Positions 28,602-37,171 of a DNA stretch of 57,578 nucleotides are shown here, piece by piece; position 1 is the stretch's first letter, and the number at the start of each line of letters is the position of its first letter. Location: contig JAAUZT010000020.1 in NCBI GenBank assembly GCA_014804485.1, positions 2,396 to 59,973 of the forward strand, written 5' to 3'. The notes under the pieces were generated by a model. The model had not been told where the DNA came from. It saw nothing but the letters and a program-made list of their open reading frames with translations, and ran no database searches. The position numbers were made by a program, and so were the translations under genes. The DNA comes from Lachnospiraceae bacterium. Lineage in GTDB: Bacteria; Bacillota; Clostridia; Lachnospirales; Lachnospiraceae.

Positions 28602-28630
28602 ATTATGCCAAACAATCCCCCACATTTCAA
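28602..28630 (-). promoter_or_regulatory. SigA promoter of purL
   Basis: On the minus strand TTGAAA, a 17-base spacer, then CATAAT with TGG before it (extended -10). The hairpin arm starts 1-2 bases after the -10 box. Confidence 0.8.
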
Positions 28631-29114
28631 TGAGAGTTTTTGATAAAATTGTCTTTCTATGAAGAATTTATTTGAACATACCAGCGCACCGTGAAGCCGG
28701 TACAATAGCTATGAATATAAGACAGATAGTGACGGCAGTCTTTACATAACAGTTTCAAAAGGTGCGAAACCGGAAATGTACTGTCTCATACAGGAAGCAG
28801 AACAACTCGTCATTGATGCCGTAAATGTCGGACTTGCCGCAATGCACAAGGCTACAGAAGGATAGCACTTGAAAAGGATTCGCCCGTTATCCAAACATTG
28901 TAAAAAAGCCTTTATCGCAAGCAGAAAGGGAAATGAATTTTGCAGCCAGAGAGGCAAGAACCAATATAACGTCTACAAGTCAAGAGAAAAGAAAAAGGAG
29001 AACATCAAAGATGATTGAAAGCAGGAATGTATATATCATAACCGATGCCAATAACTGCTTTTCACTTTCCACGCCGACCGTAGCAAAAGCCACATTGCCA
29101 AAGTGAAAATGAAC
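28631..29114 (+). pseudogene. Decayed gene fragments
   Basis: No intact gene. Two coding-like stretches read on the plus strand: 28695-28865 (RYNSYEYKTDSDGSLYITVS ... VGLAAMHKATEG) without a start codon, and a second frame ending at 29106 (KPLSQAEREMNFAAREARTN ...) interrupted upstream by a stop. Both look like pieces of larger proteins of an eroded element; I do not recognise the families with confidence. They adjoin a broken toxin-antitoxin pair, which fits decay of an accessory island. Confidence 0.4.
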
Positions 29115-29434
29115 TTAAGACAATAGGTCTTTTCCTTTATAAAGGATTTCTATCATTTCCGATGGTGTGACAATAAAGTCTCGTTTCGGAAAATGGCGAG
29201 TATTTCCCGTAATCAGGTATGCGTTATCATCTCTTTTTTCCATCACAATTTCATAAAAAACAAGGTCGTCCATATCCACAAGAATTTCCCCTGTAGGACT
29301 CGGATTAACCGCTAAACCGAATTGACGAATCATCAACAAAAAGCATCTACCACTTTGGCAGTAGCAGTATCCGTTCGTTTCGTCAATAGAGAAGATATCA
29401 ATACATTTGTATCAAAAACCGCATAACACATCAT
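29115..29434 (-). pseudogene. PIN-domain toxin, disrupted
   Basis: The N-terminal part begins at ATGATG at 29434 and reads MMCYAVFDTNVLISSLLTKR, the acidic first strand of a PIN nuclease, then stops at TGA after about 35 codons. The C-terminal part (MIRQFGLAVNPSPTGEILVD, DDLVFYEIV, DDNAYLITGNTRHFP) continues in another frame, with the acidic residues of the second half intact. The middle, roughly 30-40 residues of the usual 140, is missing. A deletion plus frameshift has removed the toxin. The start overlaps the antitoxin stop, as in intact pairs. Confidence 0.8.
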
Positions 29435-29733
29435 CTTCCCGCTTTCCTTTCCGCCCTTGCCGCTTTGATTTCAGCATTGATTTCATCTAGCGTCATTTCC
29501 TGAAGATCTGCTGCTTCTGCCCGTATACTATCAATTACGCTTTTTGCTTCTTCTCTGGTCATTCTTGTTTCGGGAAGTACCGCCGGAAACGGAAGCCCCC
29601 TTACCATGCGGGTACGTTCCATAAACATACGAAATGCTGTGTTCAAATCCATACCCATCGCTTCGTAAATAGCAATACAATCTTCTCTTAGGGTTTTATC
29701 TGAACGAAATTGGTTCAAAACCTGTTCTGCCAT
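29431..29733 (-). CDS. RelB/DinJ-family antitoxin
   Basis: 100 residues. The N-terminal ribbon-helix-helix region (NQFRSDKTLREDCIAIYEAM, GMDLNTAFRMFMERT, RGLPFP) is typical of RelB/DinJ antitoxins, which bind their own operator and neutralise the partner toxin. Here the partner would be a PIN nuclease. A GGAGG site lies 7 bases before the ATG at 29733. The reading frame is intact although the toxin is broken, so it may persist as a free repressor or against another toxin. Confidence 0.85.
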   Translation of the reverse strand: MAEQVLNQFRSDKTLREDCIAIYEAMGMDLNTAFRMFMERTRMVRGLPFPAVLPETRMTREEAKSVIDSIRAEAADLQEMTLDEINAEIKAARAERKAGR

Positions 29734-30001
29734 ATTGATTCCTCCTTTTTTCAACTACATTTTAATTACAATTTGAATTGTTTTGTATGCATAGCATATC
29801 TGATTTAGGGCAAAAAGTCAATGGATTTAGAAGCGAATCACATGATCATTATACTTAAATATGCTTCCGTCATTTTCATAAGAATATTCCTTCTTACGTA
29901 TAAATACTAAAGAAAGAAGCAGAAAGACTAACTCCCTCTGCCTCAACTACAGTTCTTCTCCTGTTTCTCCCTCTAATCATCCTTCAAGCTCTTCCCAATA
30001 T

Positions 30002-30589
30002 CTAATCAACCTCCACAATCAGTCCCTGCATGATATACAGGAGCTGTTCATCCACCATCTTCTCCGTGATCCCGAAAGTCTGTGCGTTGATCTTCATTCC
30101 TTCCAGTACATACATAATATTAGTCGCCGCTCCCTTGGGGTCTTCACAGTAGAACTCTCCGCTGGCGATTCCGTCCTGAATGAGTTTCTCCAATACCCTG
30201 ACGCCAGCGTCAAACTGCCTGCGCAGCATATTGTTCTTATCAGTCGATTCATGTGCGAAGAAGTATTCATAGACTGCAACGGTCAAATTATTCTTTTTAT
30301 GCAGCAGTTCTTTCTTCTGCTCCTTCAGGAAAAGCGTCAGGATATCCGCCGCCGTATCTTCCTCCGAAATATGTTCGGTGAAGACATCATCCGTCTCCTG
30401 TGCTTCCATCTGTAAGATCTCCAAGAGAATCTGCTCCGTGCTGTCAAAATATAAATACAACCCACCGCGGCTGATCTCACATGCTTCCACGATATCCTTC
30501 ATCGTCACATTCTTAAATCCCTTCTCCACGAAGACTTTCCTCGCGGTATCCAGAATATATTGTTTCTTCTGAGCTGATTTTTCTCCCAT
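30002..30589 (-). CDS. TetR-family transcriptional regulator
   Basis: 195 residues. N-terminal helix-turn-helix: KQYILDTARKVFVEKGFKNV, TMKDIVEACEISRGGLYLYF, with the YxYF turn of TetR proteins. The C-terminal ligand/dimer domain is all-helical. It lies 53 bases downstream of the 170-residue gene on the same strand and probably shares its transcript. Two palindromes between the 170- and 754-residue genes are candidate operators. The ligand is unknown. Confidence 0.9.
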   Translation of the reverse strand: MGEKSAQKKQYILDTARKVFVEKGFKNVTMKDIVEACEISRGGLYLYFDSTEQILLEILQMEAQETDDVFTEHISEEDTAADILTLFLKEQKKELLHKKNNLTVAVYEYFFAHESTDKNNMLRRQFDAGVRVLEKLIQDGIASGEFYCEDPKGAATNIMYVLEGMKINAQTFGITEKMVDEQLLYIMQGLIVEVD

Positions 30590-30642
30590 GTTTTTCCTGT
30601 TACCTTCTCCTTCTTAATTCTTAACATTATTGACTTAAACAG

Positions 30643-31155
30643 TCACACCATCGGCTTATCCCAAAATTCCAGATTATCTTTCATCTTACGTATCACTTTT
30701 AAGAAGATACTGTTGTATACTGCCTCCGACCACAATCTGGCTTTCGTCATACCGCCCAGCACATATTTAGACAAGATACCTTTCAGAATATCCATATCCA
30801 TAATACTTGCCCGGTCAATCATCCTGAGCTCGTCCTGCAGCGTCCGCATTCTGTTCCTCGAATAGATATACGGATAGTTCCTGTCAAGCAGTGTCGTCCG
30901 CTGCACATCTTTGATAAAACTCATCAGTGTGCTGTCATATACCGGAAAAGTGATCGAACTCCCTTTGATTCCGGATCCTTCGAAAGTCTCCGCCACATTG
31001 CTTCCCGCCTTTTCCTCCAGCCACGGAAGATAGCGGATCAATCTCTCCACATCCGGTTTATAGGTACTGACTACCTGCTGCCTGTACGCAATATCATCCT
31101 GCTGTTGTCTGTATCCGATTTCTCCCTTATCCATCAACATTACCCTTCCTGACAT
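30643..31155 (-). CDS. Conserved-looking protein of unknown function (170 residues)
   Basis: 170 residues, soluble, mostly helical by eye, no signal peptide or known motif. Segments such as YKPDVERLIRYLPWLEEKAG and YDSTLMSFIKDVQRT are of regular composition and look like a real protein. An AAGGG site lies before the ATG at 31155. It is transcribed away from the 754-residue gene, with a complex hairpin element and two palindromes between, and is followed by the TetR gene. The arrangement suggests a joint function of the three genes, but what that is cannot be read. Confidence 0.75.
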   Translation of the reverse strand: MSGRVMLMDKGEIGYRQQQDDIAYRQQVVSTYKPDVERLIRYLPWLEEKAGSNVAETFEGSGIKGSSITFPVYDSTLMSFIKDVQRTTLLDRNYPYIYSRNRMRTLQDELRMIDRASIMDMDILKGILSKYVLGGMTKARLWSEAVYNSIFLKVIRKMKDNLEFWDKPMV

Positions 31156-31169
31156 ACAAACCTTAACAT

Positions 31170-31328
31170 GTAACAGTTCAGCCTTGCTTCACTGTTACGG
31201 AATCTGCCAATCGAGCGTGGCTCGATTTTTCCAAGTCGCCTGCGGCGAGGGGCAGATTCCCTCTTGGCAAAATATACATATTCTCACGGACTTTGCAGCG
31301 AGTGCAAAGTCCTGAGCTGAACTGTTAC
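31170..31328. repeat. Multi-stem inverted-repeat element
   Basis: Outer arms of 13 bp are perfect: GTAACAGTTCAGC (31170-31182) and GCTGAACTGTTAC (31316-31328). Inside, GGAATCTGCC (31199) pairs with GGCAGATTCC (31251), enclosing CGAGC/GCTCG and TCGCC/GGCGA hairpins, and GACTTTGCA pairs with TGCAAAGTC further on. The left arm can alternatively pair with a near copy ACTGTTAC at 31191-31198, so two folds exclude each other. Confidence 0.7.
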
Positions 31329-31335
31329 CCTAACA

Positions 31336-31385
31336 TGACATCTCTGTCAAATTATCGATTGACACTCTTTTCGACATCTCCGTCA
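31336..31385. promoter_or_regulatory. Twin palindromes, candidate TetR operators
   Basis: TGACATCTCTGTCA (31336-31349, perfect 5-bp arms) and CGACATCTCCGTCA (31372-31385, one arm imperfect) share 12 of 14 bases and are 36 bp apart. They lie between the divergent 170- and 754-residue genes, next to the TetR gene. A TTGACA -35-like box of the minus strand overlaps the first. Confidence 0.55.
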
Positions 31386-31570
31386 TATTATTCTAGCATA
31401 CTTTCCATAAAAGTACAGCACAAAATACCAGTAATATTCTTGTGCAAGTTGCTATCCATTGTTGTTTGCACCCATTCTTTCTTGTAATTATCGTGTAATC
31501 GTAGTAGACTAAAGTGTAGTGACAAAAGGGTCTTAAGTACACTGAGTGTACGATATTTTATGAAGAAGGG

Positions 31571-31590
31571 ATATCTGCCCTCGGGCGGAT
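31571..31590 (+). promoter_or_regulatory. Hairpin abutting the ribosome site of the 754-residue gene
   Basis: TATCTGCC / GGCGGATA with a CTCG loop (one G-U pair) ends one base before AAGGGGG, the ribosome site of the following ATG. It could affect initiation or mRNA stability. Confidence 0.5.
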
Positions 31591-31605
31591 AAAGGGGGTT
31601 ATGTT

Positions 31606-33870
31606 ATGGCTGTAAAAGAATTTCCTGCGGGAACGCTCCTGGTACAGAGCGAACAGGCAATCAATGCGCTGCATGTGATTGCCAAAGGAACTGTGCGCGC
31701 CACCTATCCCGGTGGTGAATTCTACTTATCTAAGGGAGATGTCATCGGAGTATGTGAGCTTTTCTTTGATTCCCATTTCATCACCTATCGGGCGGAAGAA
31801 TCTTCTTCTATCGCTTCCTATCCATTTAGTACGGCGCAGCTCTCCGGCATCATACGCGCTAATCCTGATATGGCGCAGCGGATTGTCACATCCATGTTCA
31901 AACAACTGCAGGAGATTCTGGATCAATATGAACTGGCATGTTTCGACTGCAATAATTTCTATCACTATCTGATGGACAGCTACAAAGGATACCTGGCATT
32001 TTGCACAAAGCACAATATATCGGCCCGCACATTGCCGGGAATGGAAACTCTATCCGAACTCGTTCTGGAAGAGGATGTGGCCGGATGGATCGGAGGCTAT
32101 TATTCACAGCTTCGCAAACTGATTACCGGAACTCCCGTCAAAGAACAGGATGCTGATTTTCTGCAGGGACTTTTGCTCAAAGCGAGTCAGGACGTATACG
32201 GAGTAATATCCGTGTGCCGTGTACTGTATGATTATAAATCAGAAATCATCAATCTGCTGATGAGTGAAAACAGATTGGATTTCTTCGATCTGTATGCTTC
32301 TCTCCTCTATAGGATCGGGGCTCATGCGGATGATTCCACCACATTGATTGCAACGATATCCACTATGATGATCCAGTTGGAGAGTCAGGCGTCTATCGAC
32401 AAGGATATGTATAAAGAACGTGTCGCCGAATACCGTGAACACTTAAATTCCTTAGACCAGTATACGGAATCTCCTGCAGACGAAGAGACGAAGCCGGATA
32501 ATGTTCAGGATGTCGTAGACTCTATGAACACGATTCTGACCTATTCCAAAGTGGATGAGGAGACAGCCACCGCCTTTCGGAACGCTATTAATCAGTACAG
32601 CAAGCTGACTGACAAGAACGGCTCCGATGATACTTCCAGAAAACTGCGCCTGACCATCACCAAGCTGTTCTATCAGATCTACGAGAAAGCATTCGTTCGC
32701 AGCCTCCACGATGTAGAGATACCTAAGGTGCTTAAAATGTTCTTTAACTTCGGTTATGTGGACGAACATCTGGCCGGCATGGAGAACGCTGCCTATCTCT
32801 ATTCCATTGTGGACAGGATTCCTTCTGATCCGTCCAGAAAGGTGTTTACGATCTACGAGTGGCTGCATGCCATCTATGAAGGAAAGAAAACACCCAGCCG
32901 TAACGAATTCGATACAGACTATCTCGCTTACGTGCATGAACTTAAGATAACCGGCAAAATCACTGCCAAAGATGAGACGAACATGCTTAAGGACAGAGAG
33001 AAGCAGGTAATGTTCGAACTGCAGAACATGTTCCAGTCCGTCAACAAGATTACCTTCGGACGAATCAGCAGCTTTTGTCCGGTATTTTCGGAGCATAATA
33101 TCCTGAAGGAGCTGGATAAGTCCCTCGTATCCGCCGATAAGGTGGAACAGACCTTTAATCAGGTCCGCTCTGTTGACTTCAGTGCTTACTATCGGGATAT
33201 GATCTACACTAATCCGGGGCTGGGCATCGGTAAGGAATATGTCAGCGTGGAGATTCTCCCCGATCTGATCCTTATGCCGAATGTGGGGGTCAGAGGCGTT
33301 ATGTGGCAGGAGATTGAAGGGCGTAAGCGTACCACGCCTTCCCGTATGATGATATCCATCTTCCAGATGGAGGATCTGACTAACATTCTGGTAAGGCTCA
33401 CCGGCGACTTCCGTTGGGAGATGTGCAAACGTGTACAGGGTGCCCGCTGGAACGATATCTCCGAAGCTTCACTTACCAGTGAATATTTCGATTATATTCA
33501 GTTCTATAAGAAAAACCATGATCTGTCTCCCGATGCTAAGGATAAGATCAAGCTCAATATGAAGAAAGCCAAGAACAGTTTTAAAGAAATGTTTATCAAC
33601 GATTATATATCATGGGTTCTCTTCGAGGGTTCCGGTTCTCCCCGCCTGAACAAAATAGCCCGGACTATTCTGTTCACCTACTGTCCGTTCTCCAAGGAGA
33701 TCCGTGACAAGCTGAAGATGAACCCGCTCTACAAGGAGATGATGGAACGCTACGACATCAAACTCTCACAGAAACTCCATCACTATGATAACCTGTTCCA
33801 GAAGCTGAAGAATATCGGCGCGGAAATTCCGCCGGAGATCCAGAGTCAGCGTAACTACCTGGGTTATTGA
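31606..33870 (+). CDS. Large protein with an N-terminal cyclic-nucleotide-binding-like domain
   Basis: 754 residues. Residues about 5-105 have the beta-roll of a CRP/cNMP-binding domain (FPAGTLLVQSEQAINALHVI, AKGTVRATYPGGEF, LSKGDVIGVCELFF), but the phosphate-binding cassette with its Arg is not typical, so nucleotide binding is doubtful. The remaining 650 residues are largely helical, lack a helix-turn-helix, membrane helix or recognisable catalytic motif, and are not a known domain to me. It is therefore unlike CRP transcription factors. Strong ribosome site AAGGGGG 7 bases before ATG. Divergent from the 170-residue/TetR pair and ends at a bidirectional terminator. Confidence 0.75.
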   Translation: MAVKEFPAGTLLVQSEQAINALHVIAKGTVRATYPGGEFYLSKGDVIGVCELFFDSHFITYRAEESSSIASYPFSTAQLSGIIRANPDMAQRIVTSMFKQLQEILDQYELACFDCNNFYHYLMDSYKGYLAFCTKHNISARTLPGMETLSELVLEEDVAGWIGGYYSQLRKLITGTPVKEQDADFLQGLLLKASQDVYGVISVCRVLYDYKSEIINLLMSENRLDFFDLYASLLYRIGAHADDSTTLIATISTMMIQLESQASIDKDMYKERVAEYREHLNSLDQYTESPADEETKPDNVQDVVDSMNTILTYSKVDEETATAFRNAINQYSKLTDKNGSDDTSRKLRLTITKLFYQIYEKAFVRSLHDVEIPKVLKMFFNFGYVDEHLAGMENAAYLYSIVDRIPSDPSRKVFTIYEWLHAIYEGKKTPSRNEFDTDYLAYVHELKITGKITAKDETNMLKDREKQVMFELQNMFQSVNKITFGRISSFCPVFSEHNILKELDKSLVSADKVEQTFNQVRSVDFSAYYRDMIYTNPGLGIGKEYVSVEILPDLILMPNVGVRGVMWQEIEGRKRTTPSRMMISIFQMEDLTNILVRLTGDFRWEMCKRVQGARWNDISEASLTSEYFDYIQFYKKNHDLSPDAKDKIKLNMKKAKNSFKEMFINDYISWVLFEGSGSPRLNKIARTILFTYCPFSKEIRDKLKMNPLYKEMMERYDIKLSQKLHHYDNLFQKLKNIGAEIPPEIQSQRNYLGY

Positions 33871-34078
33871 TTCGATTTTAAGGGCAAAATATTTTTATTC
33901 TTCCACTATATTTCAGCTTAATTTATCATTTTCCGACTAGTTTCGCTAATATAGTATTATTCTTTTGTAATATAATTATAGACTCTGTCGAAAAAAAAGA
34001 TTATATTAATTATAGACTTGATCACGGAAGTCAAGTCGGTTATAGCAATTCCGGAAGAATTCCCCTTTTACACAAACG

Positions 34079-34112
34079 AAAACCTCGAAGGCACGTAACC
34101 TTCGAGGTTTTT
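34079..34112. terminator. Bidirectional terminator
   Basis: AAAACCTCGAAGG / CCTTCGAGGTTTT, perfect 13-bp stem with a 7-base loop and a T-run on both strands, between the convergent 754-residue and GH13 genes. Confidence 0.92.
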
Positions 34113-34147
34113 GTCTATACGTTGCATAATTGGTATTTTCATTAGCG

Positions 34148-35911
34148 CTATTTCACTACCAGTACCGAGTACCCCGGCATCGTCGCCACACCACTCTCGA
34201 TCGTAACCGCCTCATCTCCTGTAGTGAGCGTTGCCCGCACCTCTGTGGTATCTCCCACCGCATTGCCATTCAGCGTAATACTGCTCAAATCTACCGTCTC
34301 ATTCTCTGCACCCGTGTTGAACACGAGAAGCACTTCCGAACCGTCGTAAGCCTTACGAAGCACACACACCTTATCTCCGGATACTTGTTCCAAATACTCT
34401 GCCGTTCCTCTGGCAATTTCTGGATTCTGGTTTCTGACCTTGATCGCCTTCTTGTAGTAATTGTAGATTGAACTGTCATCCGGCTGCTGTTCCTCCAAGC
34501 TATCGTACTTCATCTCGAAAGAATCCATATCCGCAGGACCGTCGCACATGCCTTCCGTATTCGCGTCCTTACTCCAGTACATGGGTGCACGCTTATTCTC
34601 GTCCTTTCCGGATCCTTTCATGCCCAGTTCCTCGCCGTAATAGACAAATGCAGAACCGCTCATAAACAGATTCATCGCTCCTGCCATCTTCACACGGTTT
34701 AAGGAGTTTTCTCCAACATAATAGCCGACGCTTCTAGCCATATCGTGATTGGTATAAAAAGGCGCATCGATATAGTTTTCATTATACTGCCCGAAAGTCT
34801 CCTTAAGTGACGCACAGGAAGTGCCGTATTTCTCCGCCGATGTACCGTTCATAACCTTTGCGATAACACCCTCCGCTCCCGCGAAAGCAAAATTAAAAAG
34901 ACTGTCCATACCACTTGCATAATATCTGGAATATTCATTGATATTAAGCCAAGCCTCTCCTACCAGATACGCGTCATCCTTCTGTCCATTGACTGTATCG
35001 GTCAACCATGCCAGAAAATCAATATTTTCCTGCTGTCCGTCAGTGTAATATTCCTTAACCGCATCCAGTCGGAAGCCGCCCACACCCATATCCAGCCAGT
35101 ACTCGGTAATCTTCGCGATCTCATCCCGAAGCGCTTCACAATCCAGATTCAGATCCGGCATCTCGCTCCAAAACTGTCCCTCATAGTACCAATCCGTTCC
35201 CGCCACCTTATAGTAGCCGCTTTGCTCTTCCTTGGAAAAGTGATAATAATCGAAATATGGGCACTCCTCCACGTTCGGTTCGGCATCCCCCAGGTCTTTC
35301 AGATAGGAACACGCTTCCTGAAACCAAGGATGCTTGGAGGATGAATGATTCAATACCAGATCCATGATGACCTTGATCCCCCGCTCATCACATGCCGCAA
35401 GAAATTCCTTGAAATCGTCCACCGTGCCGTATACCGGGTCAATATCGTAATAATCCGTCACATCATACTTATGATAAGTCGGTGAAGGATGAACCGGCAT
35501 GAGCCAGATTCCGTTACACCCTAAGTCCGTGTCGGTCGTATCATCTCCGTCATTGATATAATCCAGTTTGGAGATCAGCCCCTGCAGATCACCGATCCCG
35601 TCCCCGTTACTGTCGTAGAAGGAGTATACAAACACCTCATAATAGGTACGATAATTATCATCTATGACATTCAGAGGGATCGTATCCGTGATATCCGGCT
35701 GCCCCTGCACCTCCACTTCCTCACTCTCAGCTTCCTCCAAATCGCCCTGCTGTGTGTCCGCCGCACCGCCTACACTCTCCGTTTCCGCACCTTCCGTCTG
35801 CGGTACTCCCTCCGCCTTCCCACAAGAAGTCACGAACATCAGGCACAGTGCCATCACAAGAGCAATAATCCGCACAGCTATCCTGTCCTTTCTCATATTC
35901 CTATCACACAC
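34148..35911 (-). CDS. Extracellular GH13 alpha-amylase lipoprotein
   Basis: 587 residues from the GTG at 35911, or 581 from the ATG at 35896. A lipoprotein signal ends in FVTSCGK, followed by a long acidic linker. The (beta/alpha)8 barrel has the family's conserved regions: VIMDLVLNHSSSKH, GFRLDAVKEYY (nucleophile Asp), AYLVGEAWLN (acid/base Glu) and FYTNHDMARS (transition-state Asp). It should cut alpha-1,4 glucans on the cell surface, giving oligosaccharides for the MalEFG importer encoded just upstream. The 393-base gap to malG holds a large palindromic repeat. It ends at a bidirectional terminator. Confidence 0.93.
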   Translation of the reverse strand: MCDRNMRKDRIAVRIIALVMALCLMFVTSCGKAEGVPQTEGAETESVGGAADTQQGDLEEAESEEVEVQGQPDITDTIPLNVIDDNYRTYYEVFVYSFYDSNGDGIGDLQGLISKLDYINDGDDTTDTDLGCNGIWLMPVHPSPTYHKYDVTDYYDIDPVYGTVDDFKEFLAACDERGIKVIMDLVLNHSSSKHPWFQEACSYLKDLGDAEPNVEECPYFDYYHFSKEEQSGYYKVAGTDWYYEGQFWSEMPDLNLDCEALRDEIAKITEYWLDMGVGGFRLDAVKEYYTDGQQENIDFLAWLTDTVNGQKDDAYLVGEAWLNINEYSRYYASGMDSLFNFAFAGAEGVIAKVMNGTSAEKYGTSCASLKETFGQYNENYIDAPFYTNHDMARSVGYYVGENSLNRVKMAGAMNLFMSGSAFVYYGEELGMKGSGKDENKRAPMYWSKDANTEGMCDGPADMDSFEMKYDSLEEQQPDDSSIYNYYKKAIKVRNQNPEIARGTAEYLEQVSGDKVCVLRKAYDGSEVLLVFNTGAENETVDLSSITLNGNAVGDTTEVRATLTTGDEAVTIESGVATMPGYSVLVVK

Positions 35912-35967
35912 CTTTCCTCTGCTCTAATTAGATTTTAATAGTAAACTGAGCTTTCAAAACCTTCAAA

Positions 35968-36194
35968 GGCAAATTACGCAAATTGCTCTCGCAGTTGTCC
36001 TGCGCAGGAGACTGAGATTTTCTTAATATTCCGTTCAATATTCAGCAATTTCAGGACACGGATGTCCTGAAAAGCCCTCTATGCGCATGGACGCGCATAG
36101 AGGGCGGTTGCGTCCGTTTTTCACTGTTTCATCGGAATATTTAGAAAATCCATTCGACGAAGCCGACACAAGAGAGCAATTTGCGTAATTTGCC
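35968..36194. repeat. Large palindromic repeat, copy A
   Basis: Terminal arms of 23 bp are perfectly complementary (GGCAAATTACGCAAATTGC + TCTC and its complement at 36172-36194). Further in, GATTTTCTTAATATTCCG (36016) pairs with CGGAATATTTAGAAAATC (36133) with one mismatch. The centre carries hairpins TTTCAGGACA/TGTCCTGAAA and CCCTCTATGCGC/GCGCATAGAGGG. It has no reading frame of note. It fills most of the 393-base gap between malG and the GH13 gene. Related copies stand at 44281 and 56708. Confidence 0.85.
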
Positions 36195-36304
36195 CCTCCA
36201 ATTTATAAACAGCACCTTTTGCAATCTAAATCTTAATCCGGAAAATGCAGACCGCCCACAGACAGTCTGCATTTCCATATTTATTTCTATATGAGCTTCA
36301 TGTT

Positions 36305-37171
36305 TTAACCTTTGACAGCACCACCTGTAACACCTTCTACGTAGTACTTCTGCAGGCACATGAAGAGTATCGTGATCGGCACTGCGATCAGCATACCGCC
36401 CGCACAGAAACGTGTGAAGTAGCCCTGATAGTCATTGGTCCATACCCATCTCTGCATTGCCACCGCTACGTTGTAGCTATCGGAATAACCGAATGCCACA
36501 TAGGAAGCAAACACGTAATCGCACCAAGGGTTCATGAACGCTGTCAATAATGCGTAAATGATAATCGGCTTCGACATCGGCAGGATCATGGTGAAGAATA
36601 CTCTCGCTCTGGAAGCACCGTCGATTCGTGCCGCCTCATCAAGCGCCTTCGGGATCGTATCGAAATATCCCTTGGTCACGTAATATCCCATACCGGAACT
36701 TGCCACACCGATTAAGATCAATCCGGGAATCGCGCCCTCCTGTGTCAGACCGAACTGCTTCAGCAGGAAGTACAGACAGATCATGGAAAGGAATCCGGGG
36801 AACATACCCAGAATCAACCAGAATCTCATCAATACGGTACGACCCTTAAAACGCATACGTGACAGTGCATAGCTGACACACAATACCATCATTGTCGATA
36901 AGATTGCTACAAAGAATGCAATGACCAGAGTATTGCCGTACCAACGCACAAACTTGCTCTCTTCGCTGAACAGGAACGCATAGGAATCCAGCGAGAACTG
37001 CTTCGGCAGCAGATAATCAACCATACCGCCGCCGCCTTCGTTCATGGAACGAAAGCTCTGTAAAAACATACATACAAACGGGAATAACCATATGATACTG
37101 ATAACAATTAATACAATATAGGTAATCGTATTGCTTATCGCTCTTTTTGTTTTCATTGAACCTGTTGTCAT
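36305..37171 (-). CDS. Maltodextrin ABC transporter permease, MalG type
   Basis: 288 residues, six membrane helices. The EAA loop that contacts the ATPase reads EAARIDGASRARVFFTMILP. It partners the MalF-type permease; the start ATG shares one base with the malF stop (TAATG). No ATPase gene is present in the locus; such importers usually share an MsmK-type ATPase encoded elsewhere. Substrate assigned from malE, malQ and GH13 neighbours. Confidence 0.92.
   Translation of the reverse strand: MTTGSMKTKRAISNTITYIVLIVISIIWLFPFVCMFLQSFRSMNEGGGGMVDYLLPKQFSLDSYAFLFSEESKFVRWYGNTLVIAFFVAILSTMMVLCVSYALSRMRFKGRTVLMRFWLILGMFPGFLSMICLYFLLKQFGLTQEGAIPGLILIGVASSGMGYYVTKGYFDTIPKALDEAARIDGASRARVFFTMILPMSKPIIIYALLTAFMNPWCDYVFASYVAFGYSDSYNVAVAMQRWVWTNDYQGYFTRFCAGGMLIAVPITILFMCLQKYYVEGVTGGAVKG

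Noticed and set aside
36141..36359. 72-codon minus-strand frame across the end of malG
   Set aside because: Overlaps the large palindromic repeat and the malG coding end; no start signal.
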